Part shown: positions 10,891 through 21,685 of the stretch, piece by piece
Layout: the number at the start of each line of letters is the position of its first letter
How positions within the stretch are numbered: the first letter of the stretch is position 1
Assembly (NCBI GenBank): GCA_021464415.1
Contig: CM038466.1
Coordinates: 51,308,039-51,372,038, forward strand
Reading direction: 5' to 3'
Source of the DNA: Lonicera japonica
Lineage: Eukaryota; Streptophyta; Magnoliopsida; Dipsacales; Caprifoliaceae
Length of the DNA stretch: 64,000 nt
Translations under genes and position numbers: made by a program
The notes under the pieces: model-generated
What the model saw: only the letters and a program-made list of their open reading frames with translations
Databases searched by the model: none
What the model was told of the DNA's origin: nothing

Positions 10891-11661
10891 ATGAGTAAGG
10901 GAAAGCAAATCACAAGTATGCCGAATACCTTCCGTTGTATAGGTTCGTCTTGTGCTGCTTGCACTTATAAACGTAAGAAATGTCAGCCATGGTGTGAATA
11001 TGCACAAATTTTTATGGATGTGATTAGTCGTCAAGATTATCATACAATTTTCACCGTTTTTGGGGTAAATAGTGTTGCAAATATTTTAAAAGATATTCCT
11101 GAATATCAATATCTTGAGACTCTCTATTCATTTCTTTTTGAAGTTAAGGCGAGAGTCGAGAATCCCAGTAAAGGCTGTACTGCGCTTATTGTTTCTCTTG
11201 AACAGAAGGTACAAGAGTTGCAATCACGGGTGACAGCGTTAGAGGCTTTGCAATCACGAGTGACAACATTAGAGGCTCGATTAGGAGAGTCTTCTATTGC
11301 TAACCAATGCTTTTCTTTTGCTCCTCCTAGAAGTTCTACAGGGCCCCTATCGTTAGTAGAAAATGTTGCACCAGAAATTCGTCCGACTATCGGGAATCTT
11401 TCAGACCATGGTGCTTTTCGAACTAATGTGGGTTTGCCGGCATATCTGACTCTGTCAGATTACCAAGTTGCTTTGGAAGGCCATTCATCACAATTTTCTC
11501 AAAGTGGTACTATTGCAGAGGTTGCCGAGCCAATGAGTCCTGATTGGACAGCTCTATTAGATATGGAGCATAATTTTGTTGATTATTCTTCTTCTAGTCT
11601 CGATGTTGTTTTGAATTTTGATGCTGATGATCTTCAGATTCTGTTCCCTTCTTTTCTTTGA
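10891..11661 (+). CDS. LOB-domain (LBD/AS2-like) protein inside a retrotransposon
   Basis: Intact 256-residue ORF. Residues 21-35 form the LOB zinc-finger-like block C-x2-C-x6-C-x3-C (CAACTYKRKKCQPWC). Residues 50-70 form the GAS-like block with the conserved FG (FTVFGVNSVANILKDIP), and residues ~90-115 hold RVENPSKGC, the counterpart of RV-x-DP-x-x-GC, followed by a leucine-rich coiled coil. A duplicated LQSRVT-LEA segment extends the coil. The rest is Ser/acidic-rich with a DADDL-type C-terminus, unlike any specific LBD I recognise. LBD proteins are plant DNA-binding regulators of organ boundaries and development. The frame has no intron, stop or frameshift, although the surrounding gag and protease are decayed, and it runs antisense to the element. 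ATG at 10891 is the first in frame. The LOB assignment is firm; expression and function are unknown. Confidence 0.85.
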   Translation: MSKGKQITSMPNTFRCIGSSCAACTYKRKKCQPWCEYAQIFMDVISRQDYHTIFTVFGVNSVANILKDIPEYQYLETLYSFLFEVKARVENPSKGCTALIVSLEQKVQELQSRVTALEALQSRVTTLEARLGESSIANQCFSFAPPRSSTGPLSLVENVAPEIRPTIGNLSDHGAFRTNVGLPAYLTLSDYQVALEGHSSQFSQSGTIAEVAEPMSPDWTALLDMEHNFVDYSSSSLDVVLNFDADDLQILFPSFL

Positions 11662-11689
11662 ATAATAAATAATAATTTTTAGACTGCAA

Positions 11690-12201
11690 AATTATTGTTA
11701 GTTTATAATAACATGCAAAATGAAGACTTATGTTGTTTACCAAGTTGACAAGAATCACAAATTCTATCTTTAATAAGTTTAGTTTTAGACAATCCTTTAA
11801 CTAATTCCATTTTAGATAATTTGTGAACTAAATCTATATTAGCATGACCTAATCTTCTATGTCATAACTAAGAAATATCATTCAATATGGATAAACATTT
11901 AACATCTTGTTGAGTCAAATCATCAAGTTTCAAGAGTATATACGTTATTAGATCTATAAGCAACAAACAAGATATAATTATCACTAATATTTTTAACAAT
12001 GCAACATTCAGATTTAAAAATAATTTCATAACCTTTATCACACAATTGACTAATACTAAGCAAATTATGTTTTAAACTATCAACTAGTAGAATATTATCA
12101 ATATAAGAACATTTCTTACAAACTTTACTTATACCAATAATTTTACCTTTGGCGTTATCTCCAAATGTGACGTTGCTTCCTTGTTTAAGAGTGAGACTCA
12201 A
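11690..12201 (-). pseudogene. Copia protease-end / GAG-pre-integrase remnant
   Basis: Read leftward: GDNAKGKIIGIS, then IDNILLVDSLKHNLLSISQL (about residues 33-52 of the 12201-11923 frame), the hallmark of the segment after the Copia aspartic protease. It continues to the GAG-pre-integrase motif HRRLGHANIDLVHKLSKMEL and CDSCQLGKQHKS (to about 11710), where homology stops. Two stops (11868-11870 and 11862-11864) replace the two Trp residues of the usual SWLWHRRLGH. The catalytic DSGA protease motif was not found upstream. Confidence 0.8.
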
Positions 12202-12280
12202 TTTTTTTTTTCGTCATGTGTTTCGAGCATCAACTATCCAATAACCATTTTATTTTGCTAGCTTTTGCTCTTATGCAGAT

Positions 12281-14024
12281 CTACACCAAAATCTTAAGCA
12301 ACTTTTCTTTTGGTACCCAAAATAAGTTGGGTCCTTTGGGGTTAGTGTACATAGTGGTTCCTTTAGGAATCCAAGCAAGTTTGTTTTTAGCAAAATTATT
12401 TTCTTTGTAATAACAAGAATGTGCATTATGAGTGTTTCTTTCACAAAATGAACAAAGATTAGTAGGATTATGTGGTGTGTATGTTTTGAAGAAATTTTTG
12501 TAATCCTTTTGGTTATGGATTTGATTGTAACCCAAACCGGCTTTATCAAAGATACACCTTTGTACTCCCAATAGTTTATCCAAGTTATCTTTTCCATTTG
12601 TGAACTTGGTTAGACTATTAGTTAAATTCTTTACTTTTTCTTTCAAATCCTCATTTTCTAGTACAAGTAAGTTTGAAGTCTCCTTTTCTTTTCCCTTTTT
12701 CAAATAATTGATTTCCTTTTTAAAATCAATGTTTTCATTTTCTAAAGTTTCACATTTGGTAGAAGTAATGGAATTTTCTTTCTTGAGACTTGCATATCTT
12801 TTTGAGAGAATTTCAAATTTAATATGTAATTCTTCAAACATGGTAAATAATTCATCATATTCATTATGCACACTTTCATTATCATCAAAATTATCACTAA
12901 ATGAGCTATAATTAGAATTTACCTCATCTTCTTTTGCCATAAGGCAAAGATTTGTCGTTTCCTCGTCGCTAGAATCGGCATTGGACTCACCTTCTTCGGA
13001 ATCACTCCAAGTGTCTTTAAGGGCGTGTCTTACTTGCTTGAAGGCTTTGTCTCTTTTGTCTCTTCTTTCCTTTCTTCTAACCGGGCAATTTGTTTTGAAA
13101 TGCCCTGGTTCATGGCAATGGAAACACTTCTTTTCTTCTTCATTTTTAACTCTTGGTTGAATAGATCGATCATTGTTCCTTCTTGATAACGGATCAAAGT
13201 TGTTTCCTTTACCTTGAAATTTCTTCTTCTTGGCTAGAAATTTTATGAATTTTCTAGAAAGAAGAGCCATATCCTCATCTTCTATCATCAACTCTTCATT
13301 ATTATCTAGTTGAGTTGCTTTGAGAGATAGAGACTTTTTGGCTTTTTGAATCACTTTCTTCTTCTCTTGCCAATTCCTTCTCATGGGTTTTAAGTGAACC
13401 CAAGAGTTCATCCATGCTTAGCGTCTTGAGATTCTTGGCTTCTTGAATAGCCGTTACTTTGGGTCTCCATTTCTTGGGAAGAGTTCTAAGAATCTTTCGA
13501 ATCTTATCCTCATTAGAATATTCCTTTCCAAGAAGATCTAAAGCATTAGTAATAATAGAGAACCTACTATACATAGAAGCAAGTGATTCATTAGGCTCCA
13601 TTTTGAAAAGTTCATAATCATGAACGAGCATATTAATATTATCATCCTTAACTTGTGAAGTTCCTTCATAGGCAACTTCTAATTTATCCCAAATTTCTTT
13701 GGCGGTTTTACAACTAGAAATCTTGTTGTATTCATCTATAGTTAATGCACAATGTAGAGCATTCAAGGCTTTATCATTAAATTGAATTTTCTTAATATCA
13801 TTCTCATCATATTCGGAAATAGATTTAGGAGTGACTATACCCTTTTCATCGGTTTTGGTAATCTTATAAGGTCCAATGAGTGTAACCTTCTATTGTTCAA
13901 AATCACTAGCTTGAAAGAAAGTACTCATACGACTTTTCCAATAACTATAATTTTTGCCATCAAATAGAGGTGGTCTAGTGGTGGAAGAACCTTCGTTAAT
14001 TCCGGTTCCTTGATAAATAGACAT
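12281..14024 (-). pseudogene. Copia gag (UBN2 type) with zinc knuckle, disrupted
   Basis: Starts at 14024 with MSIYQGTGINEG and FDGKNYSYWKSRMSTFF. A TAG follows at 13890-13892 (after FEQ, where Trp is usual). The UBN2-type gag body is at 13766-13370 (KTAKEIWDKLEVAYEGTSQV, LLGKEYSNEDKIRKILRTLP). A frameshift near 13370 leads into the Lys-rich linker and a CCHC knuckle CFHCHEPGHFKTNC at about 13120-13080. A coiled-coil stretch and an Asn-rich tail run to 12281. Gag forms the virus-like particle and binds element RNA. This copy cannot make a full-length product. Confidence 0.85.
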
Positions 14025-14066
14025 GATCGTAAACTCTAAGATTGTTAAATCAAAACAAGAGTACAA

Positions 14067-14078
14067 CCTTTGATACCA
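14067..14078 (-). other. Primer binding site (initiator tRNA-Met type)
   Basis: The minus strand reads TGGTATCAAAGG two bases inside the 5' LTR, close to the canonical TGGTATCAGAGC complementary to plant initiator tRNA-Met. Confidence 0.8.
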
Positions 14079-14080
14079 AT

Positions 14081-15708
14081 TGTAGGTCGGAAAATACCCT
14101 AGAGGGGGGGGGGGTGAATAGGGTTTTAAAAACTTAATGCAGAATTAAAACGTTTTAAAAATATTTAAGCAAAGCAACTTAGTTAAATAAGTTTATCAAG
14201 GAAAACAATCAATTAAATAATCAATCCCAAGAATAAGCAATAATATAAGCAACTTCAATCAATTAATATAACAAATAAATAAAGAGATTGAGTAAGAAAA
14301 GATTGAACCAATTTGAAGTCGAAGATTTTTTATCCACACGGTTCAGCTTGTTTCCCCTACTCCGCGCTCGGTTAGTTCCCCGAGAATTTTCACTATAACC
14401 GATCTCCTTCCGGGTGAAGATCAAACCTCTACAAGTGTATTCTTCTCACACACTCTTACAAGTATTGAAACACCCTCAATACTCTCACAAGAAATCCCTC
14501 TTGCTATTGTATGAGATACACCTCTCACAAATATGATTTGAATAAGTTTTGGTGGCTAACACCAATGTACAATATCTCTCTTGTGTATAACAAAATACAA
14601 ATGAAGCTCACACTAAGAGATATCAAAATTAATCAAAGTATATAGCTCAAAAATGAAGAATTTGATCAATAAGATGAATTGAATACTTGAATAACTTTGT
14701 ATATATGTAAAATAAGTTTGTAGAATGATTCAAGTGTGTTAAAACATGTCTAAGACATCATATATATAGCTTTCAAAACCATATGGCCGTTGGGGATGAT
14801 TAAGAGAAGTTTTGGCTCAAAGGTATACATTTTCAAACTTTCCAACAGTTAGTTTTGACAAAAAAATTCAATTTTTTTTGTTAATTTCTCCCAATTAGAC
14901 CGTTGGATCATGCTCAAATTTTAGTCAAAAGTTCCAAGAGATGTTGTCTAACTACTGTAAAAATTTTAAAATGATCGGAGTTCTGGAAGACCTCCATCTT
15001 ACCGTTAGATCAAAACTGGGCAAAAATTGAGCGAATTTTAAATGTAAAATAAAAATATTTTTGCAATTTAACAATTTAGTTCCAAATAAAATTCTAATGA
15101 TTTTTGAACTTCAAAGATATGTTTCTAAGATACCTATTTTTATTAGAGCTTAAAATATGATCATTTAAAATTAATATGAATTTATTTTGAAACTCGGTCT
15201 TTGTAAAATGATGTTTTTCAAATAAATTCAATTTCAAGCTTGTTTGAATCAATCTTTAAAATATGCAAGAATATGTTTGAGCTATAGGGATTTGATCAAT
15301 AAAGTATCTTTACATAAAATCTAAGCACTCACTCCATTTAGTGATAATTCGAGTCTTCGTGATGCTTGATTTTCTTGTGCGTATCTTTATTTGTTTGATA
15401 TTGTTGATCCTTTCTAGGTTTTGATAACTTGTAGAACATGTAGAGATCGTTCTTGTGCATATCTTCACTTGCTTGATGATCTAGATCTTTTCTTGGCTTT
15501 GTTTAGCACATGTATATCACTTGAGTTCATTTCTTGTGAGTAGAGGCGTTTGTAAAGCTTGTGTGAGATTTGCTTCGGTTTGAAGTTACACTTGGTCGAA
15601 AAATATATCGGTTAAAATGGCTATCATCATTGGAACAACCGAGTTAAATAACACTTTATTAACTTATTGTAATTATCAAAATAAGATTAATTGACTTTAA
15701 GGTCAACA
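14081..15708 (-). repeat. 5' LTR of the Copia element
   Basis: 1628 bp partner of 8058-9687, with the same TG...CA ends. It should hold the element promoter, reading leftward into gag. Confidence 0.92.
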
Positions 15709-15713
15709 GGATG
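15709..15713. repeat. 5-bp target site duplication GGATG, right
   Basis: Matches 8053-8057. Confidence 0.9.
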
Positions 15714-15732
15714 GTTAAGTATATCCGTCAAT

Positions 15733-15862
15733 TAAACCCAAGGAGTTGGTCCAGTGGCTTCGGCCTGAAGTTAAAAAAGGCCCTCAGGTTCGATTCTTGC
15801 GAGATTTGCCATGGGGACCGAATGTGCAGATACTCTGGGACATGACAAAAAAAAAATTACAA
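15733..15862 (+). mobile_element. tRNA-derived SINE
   Basis: A 130 bp unit with RNA polymerase III box A-like GTTGGTCCAGTGGC (about 15745-15758) and box B GGTTCGATTC (about 15787-15796). It ends in an A-rich tail (15846-15862) and is bounded by the direct repeat CCGTCAAT (15725-15732 and 15863-15870). Removing it restores a sequence matching 8009-8050 left of the LTR element. The SINE family was not identified. Confidence 0.75.
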
Positions 15863-15870
15863 CCGTCAAT

Positions 15871-17920
15871 CTGGGAAAAAAAATACAATGAGAGAGATAG
15901 GACGGAAAGAGAGATGTTGCGCAAAGGGCCTTCATTTGGTTGCTAAAAGGGGACCAAAATTTCAGAGAACCACATCTTTTTTTCAAATTCATTTTTTCTT
16001 TCTGGAAATAAACTCTACAAACAGCATATTAGGATCTTTAATAATGGGCGACCCTAAGTAAGTAGGATCTTTTTATATTTATTCCAATGTTTACCAATTA
16101 ATAACCCCCATTAATAATTCTCATTATTTTTATTAATAATTCAAGTTAATACATACAATCATTATCACTCCATCTACAAATCCAACCTATCACTCTAGGC
16201 CAACTCTTCCGTCCAAACACAACTCTTGCATCCAAACACACCATTTGCTTTCTTGTTCACTTATCATCTATATCTTTTTTTTTCATCTGCTTACAAACAC
16301 GCCTCCATTGATGCAATTCAAAGAAAAAAAATGCATATGAAGGTTGACTTGGCCCATGCTTGCCAAATGTTTACTCGTTTACTCGACCGTTAGTGGCAGA
16401 CTATGTCCATTTACCCACACTAAATTAACATAGCCTACCTCGGCTCATGTGAACTAAATGCACATACACTGCCTCACTGCCCATGAGCCAACGTAGTTTG
16501 AAAAAAAAAACGAGGGCATGTACCCGACTGATTACAACCGAATACATTCACACAACATAAGCGAGTAAAGCTTCATACACATACCACTTCCTATTAGAGA
16601 GAGAGGGGGAGAGAGAGAGAGAGAGAGGTGTTCTTGATACTCATACCACCATGAAGAGTAATTTTATTCCTTCTCTTTTTGTTTCCACGAACGTGTAAAA
16701 TTGTGGCGATGGCGGTGGCATCTACATTATTAACCGAAAATGTTGTTGATAGGTGTGAGGAAGGACGGAAGAGATGAAGAAGATAAGAAAGTGATTTAAT
16801 TAATTATTACTAACTATTATTATTACAATTAATTAATCCATATAATTTAAATATTAAATTGGGTGAGTGTCGAGTGTTAGGAAGAGTAAAATCATACCAT
16901 GTAAAACAAAAAAATATTCCATCTGCCATCAGGCTAGGCACAATTAATAAATAATTAATAGTTAAAAATAGGTGTACAGTGTAAAACGCATAACAATAAT
17001 AAGTATGCATTTAGGTTTTACAAATTGCATAATGAAAAGCAAAAGAAGTATGGTAAAACACTAAAACGAAGAAGATTATAATGTAGTACACTCATTTAAA
17101 AAGAAACTTGTCAAAAGCTAAACCATCTAATTCTACACTAACGATTCAGATTTCTTCAACTCTCCTCGGGAGTCCAAGATAGCGTACGTCCATGTATGCA
17201 TCTAGAAAAAGATAATCCAAGAAAGAACAATGCATGCAAATGTGTGCAATGATGAGAATGCACGGCAATCCAAAAAAAAGCAAAACATTCTTAGCAAAAG
17301 AAACTTGTTATTCAACTAGAACGTTTCTTATCCAGATTCAATAAAAATCCATAGCTGCCTTAAGCAAAAAATAGGAAAATTAAACGAAACCCAACACTGT
17401 AAAAGACTCTTGGGTTAAAGAGAAAGTTGAAATACAGCACGAAGTTCACCTCTCCTAGGGAGTCCAAAGTTGAAACATCTTCGCACCAAATAAAGAACGC
17501 ATAATTAACTCAGTTCTACTGGATGGGAACGGCCAACAAAAATAAGGACTCGTTCCAGCAAGCAGCCTTTGTTAAAAAACAAGTTACAAGATATAATCCA
17601 CAATTCTGTTATCTACACCTCCCACCAGACATTTAACTAGCATTAAGCGCGTATTCATACTGCACTAGCACGAAATATAAAACCACGAACAACACTTTTT
17701 TCTTAAACCGGAAACTCCAACTTAAAAATATACATACACTACTGGACCTTCATATCTACAGCAAACTTTTATCACATGACATATTCCCATTCCTTCGTCC
17801 ATCCCATTAGTTTCTTGGCATGTCACCACGAGTTTTAAACTAAAAATTACGAGAAAATATCGGGTACCCCATACCTAATAGTGAATTGCCACTTGGCACG
17901 TATGTGGCAGGAAAGAGCCG
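15871..17920. other. Intergenic sequence, no gene recognised
   Basis: AT-rich, with no homology I can name. Holds a GA microsatellite at about 16600-16627. CTCCTCGGGAGTCCAA near 17163 recurs as CTCCTAGGGAGTCCAA near 17452, a short dispersed repeat. Short frames here show no recognisable domain. Confidence 0.5.
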
Positions 17921-17924
17921 GTGA

Positions 17925-19077
17925 TTAGTTGCTTCATTGAAACATACTACTGTGATCATACATCACCCAAGATATTGCTGCCCTTGTAAATAAAGGAGCA
18001 GCGGATTCAAGACCCTCCTGTAAGGCTACCAATTAATCTACAAAATGAAATAAAAATTTTAATGCATTACAAAGAGTTTTTATTAAATAAATACTAGAGA
18101 AATCAAAACAAATGGTTTTTATTAAAGAGAGTGAGAAATAGAGAAATCAATTTAACTTACGTCTTCCACGATAATTTGAGGAACTTGATCCTCATACTTA
18201 GATTTATGTGGCATATTTGACTTTGATAGCTTACCACCAAAGAGTTTAGCCCACCCGCACATGAGTGGAACTGGCATAGGAATATCAATAATTTCCTTCC
18301 CATGAAATGAAATTTGTCGAAGCTTTGGAATACGCTCAAAAACACAAAACTGCAAGGCAAAAAATCACATTTCATAAAAAAATGTTAAAAGATGAGACAT
18401 CACCATCAAAAGATATACTGCGGTACCCAGGTGTCAAATGTCACCACCCTTGTACTCCTTCAAATTTGCATGGAAGTTTGCTAATAAAGCAGCCACCCAT
18501 GCATAGTTATTTATCGCTCCTAATTTTTCCAAGAGGGGGAGGAAACTAATAGATATTGTAGGATGATAATTAGAAATAAAGAGAGATATAATATACAACA
18601 TGTATGCTCTTGAAGCATACTTGCACTGTTCAGCAAAAACATCATCTCCCAATCTGGGAGAGATTTCTCTCAAAGTACTCGGCTTTATAGAAGTGCTTAT
18701 TAATTGGTCACTTCCTAAATATTTTTTACAGTATTCTCCTTACAGATAAATACCAATAACTGGTTTGCCATCAACAAGCAAATTAGTGAGGAATAATATA
18801 TCCTCAAGAGTGATGGCTAAAGTGTGGTACCCGATTCTAAAACTTTCGTTCCTTACATCGTATTTATCTATCATAAATTTAATTAAAGTCTCCTCATGAG
18901 AATACTCAAAATCTTGGGGAAATTAGAAAACAAAGAAAAACATGCATCTCTAAGTAAATCCTGAATCTGCCAACTAGGCTTCCACTTTTTCAGATTGTTA
19001 AAGTAAGTACGGAATGTCATAATAATTAAAAGCCTGCATGAAATCATGAAGTAATGAACTGAGTTTAGTACTTTCAC
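17925..19077 (-). pseudogene. PMD pseudogene, left arm
   Basis: From 19077: MKVLNSVHYFMISCRLLIIM, NNLKKWKPSWQIQDLLRDAC, then the PMD signature ITLEDILFLTNLLVDGKPVI (about 18760-18820). An in-frame TAA follows IYL, then TLREISPRLGDDVFAEQCKY and a helical block (18434-18673). An apparent intron ends in TTGCAG near 18356. The C-terminal exon ends in IIVED at a GTAAGT donor (about 18152), and the next exon begins after TTTTGTAG near 18030. Gene order and splice sites fit a real PMD gene ancestor, but the internal stop and a second stop after KGGDI disable it. Confidence 0.75.
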
Positions 19078-19101
19078 CCCTTCCGGCTTTTCAACAAAGA
19101 A

Positions 19102-20275
19102 ATGAAAGTACTAACCTTAGTTTATTACTTCATGATTTCATGCAGGCTTTTAATTATGATGACATTATGTACTTGCTTTAAAAATTTGAAAAAGTGGAAG
19201 CCTAGTCGGCAGATTCAGGATTTACTAAAAGATACATGTTTTTCCTTGTTTTCTAATTTGATTTGGCCTCAAGATTTTAAGTTTTCTCATGAGAAGACTT
19301 TAATTAAATTTATGATAGATAAATATAATGTAGGGAATGAAAGTTTTGGAATCGGGTACCACACTTTAGCCATCATTCTTGAGGATATATTATTCCTCAT
19401 TGGTTTGCCTTGTTGATGGCAAACCAGTTATTGGTATTTATCTATAAGGAGAAGACTGTAAAAAATATTTCGGAAGTGACCAATTAATAAACACTTCTAT
19501 AAAGCCAAGTACTTTGAGAGAAATCTCTCCCAGATTGGGAGATGATGCTTTTGCTGAACAGTGCAAGTATGTTGCAAGAGCATACATGTTGTATATTATA
19601 TCTCTCTTTATTTCTAATTATCATCCTACAATATCTATTAATTTCTTCCCCCTCTTGGAAAAATTAGGAGCGATAAATAACTATGCATGGGTGGCTGCTT
19701 TATTAGCAAACTTCCATGCAAATTTGAAGGCGTACAAGGGTGGTGACATTCGACACCTCGGCGCCGCAGTATATCTTTTGATGGTGATGTCTCATCTTTT
19801 AACATTTTTTTTATGAAATGTGAATTTTTTTCCCTACAATTTTTGTGTTTTTGAGCGTATTCCAAAGCTCCAACAAATTGCATTTCGTGCGAAGGAAATT
19901 ATTGATATTCCCATGCCAGTTCCACTCATGTGCGGGTGGGCTAAACTCTTTGGTGGTAAGCTATCAAAGTCAAAGTCAAATATGCCACATAAATCTAAGT
20001 ACGAGGATCAAGTTTCTTAAATTATCGTGGAAGATGTAAGTTAACTGATTTCTCTATTTCTCACTCTCCTTAACAAAAACCATTTGTTTTGATATCTCTA
20101 GTATTTGTTTAGTAAAAGCCCTTTGTAATGTATTGAAAATTTTATTTCATTTTGTAGATTAATTGGGATAATTACAAGAGGGCGCTGAATTTGTTGCCTA
20201 TTTATTTACAATGGTAGCAACATCTTGGGCGATGTGTGACTGGAGTAGTATGCTTCAGCGAAGCACGTGTAATCC
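19102..20275 (+). pseudogene. PMD pseudogene, right arm
   Basis: Starts 25 bp from the opposing copy's start. Frame 19102-19416 covers KKWKPSRQIQDLLKDTCFSL, IWPQDFKFSHEKTLIKFM and IILEDILFLIGLP. One extra T after the GLP codons causes a frameshift. The restored frame reaches the same TAA after IYL seen in the left arm. Frame 19514-19816 holds TLREISPRLGDDAFAEQCKY (start) and the helical block; the C-terminal exon is at about 19840-20035 (PVPLMCGWAKLFGGKLSKSK). A last exon near 20160-20275 reads CVTGVVCFSEA, like the LI/VCF..VE block of PMD proteins. Confidence 0.75.
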
Positions 20276-20280
20276 GATTT

Positions 20281-21188
20281 TCCAATATTTCATGTGTATC
20301 TTACCTCTTGAAATTGACAAGCATGCTTGTCATCAAATGAGATGTCATAAATAATGATTATGTACTCTGCCTTGTGAGACATACACATTCTTGTGAGCAT
20401 ATATGCCATCAACCTACAGAAATGTAAATGCACAATAAAACTCAATAGGGAAAATAGAAATTATTCATTAAAGTGATCAACTAGAAATTAGCATTACCAT
20501 GCATATTTTCAGTGTCGGAGCCAAGATAGATTCATTAGGTAGGCAAAAAGTTCATTTAAATGGGTATTAAATTATAGGTAAATGGGTATTAAATTTTAAG
20601 TAAGGTGGGGAAAAAGGTAAATATTTCACTTCAATAATTTGGCAAACTTCGAACTTATTACACTTATACCCTATTGATTAAAAAAATGTCTATTTTTTTA
20701 AATAGAAGACAAGGTGGCCAGCTGCCACCTTCAATTGTACATAGCCCTGCTTTTCACTGCTAAATACCCCCAAAGTTTTAAGACAAAATAGTAATGCAGT
20801 CCCGATCTTCACCAAAATGGCTTTGGGCACATAACGTTGTCAATATAATTTTGGGTGCTTTCTCAAAATAATGAGAGTAAGCTGCAAATAACGTGAAACG
20901 TGTAAGAGTACTTTCACTTGTATAATTATTCTTTCCAAATATCTGATTAGGTATAAATTAATCATTCCAAAATCTACACTACACTCAGACACTCAATATA
21001 ATAGGTCCTCGTGAATCGTAAACAAGTTGATTGTCAAAATTGAAACATGAATGTGTATTCGTCCATGATGAAAGGTAGATGATTTTTATTTTTCGTCAGT
21101 GCAAAAAGTAATCTAGAAAACACAAAACTATTCCACTATGGCTGATGCAAGTTGGGCCTACGTTACCTAATTTATGGGACTCTTTGAT
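20281..21188. other. Intergenic sequence with a possible short MITE
   Basis: Around 20511 the phrase CAGTGTCGGAGCCAAGA resembles MITE ends of the CAGTGGCGGAGCC type. A weak partner (GCCCTGCTTTTCACTGC) lies near 20745-20761. Two copies of AAATGGGTATTAAATT follow at 20558-20596. No gene seen. Confidence 0.3.
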
Positions 21189-21527
21189 TAACGGTGGCGG
21201 ATCCAGGGTTTGGAGTACGGGAGGGCCAAAACACAATATAAAAAATATGATACTTTATAAATTTATTAAGAGGAACCACAACCACTTAAATTTATTGAAT
21301 ACTTATAATATAAATAATAATGGGTATAACTATTGACACTCCATAAAAAAAATTAACACTCTAAAATAATTTTAGAAACAAAAAATTTATAACAAAATAA
21401 AAATGCATAATTTTATTTAAAGAGTGCCAACAACTACATTTATAAAAAAAATACTAATACTAATGGGGGTTTAAAATATCTCAGGGGGACTCGGGCCCCC
21501 CCGGTTCCCCCCTCCATCCACCACTGC
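21189..21527. mobile_element. MITE, CAGTGGCGGATCC-type ends
   Basis: 339 bp, AT-rich interior. The left end ACGGTGGCGGATCCAGG is inverted at the right end (CCTCCATCCACCACTG). Flanked by TTTGAT on both sides (21183-21188 and 21528-21533). No coding capacity. The superfamily is uncertain (hAT-like ends are common for this motif). Confidence 0.55.
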
Positions 21528-21685
21528 TTTGATACATTGTGCGGCTACGAGTACGGGGTATAGTACCTAGCACCCCATACCTACCATGGTATGCGATTTG
21601 GGGTTAGTTTTGTCGGAACTCTGTTTTGAGTTGCGTACATGTATTTATATATGCTCGTCTATATAATAATTTACGTGTCTTTTCA

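Larger units (their letters stand above)
8058..15708 (-). mobile_element. Copia-type LTR retrotransposon carrying a LOB-domain gene
   Basis: Two long direct LTRs (8058-9687 and 14081-15708) start TGTAGG and end TCAACA and are bounded by a GGATG TSD. Gag and protease read on the minus strand, so the 5' LTR is the right-hand one. An initiator-Met-like primer site and an A/G polypurine tract sit at the expected LTR edges. The interior keeps gag, a protease remnant and the start of the GAG-pre-integrase domain, but no integrase core, reverse transcriptase or RNase H. In their place is an intact LOB-domain ORF on the plus strand. The element is therefore non-autonomous and chimeric. In the first ~330 bp the LTRs differ at about ten positions by eye. 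Confidence 0.92.
17921..20280. repeat. Second PMD palindrome, head-to-head
   Basis: Left arm 17921-19080 and right arm 19090-20280 are near reverse complements (for example 18000-18150 with 20040-20190), with a spacer of only about 15 bp (CTTCCGGCTTTTCAAC). Each arm carries one PMD gene copy reading outward. It is the same family as copies A and D of the first palindrome but without the inner insertion, so it probably shows the simpler ancestral form. Confidence 0.88.

Noticed and set aside
15746..15946. Plus-strand frame containing WLRPEVKKGPQVRFLRD
   Set aside because: It is the translation of the tRNA-like head of a SINE.
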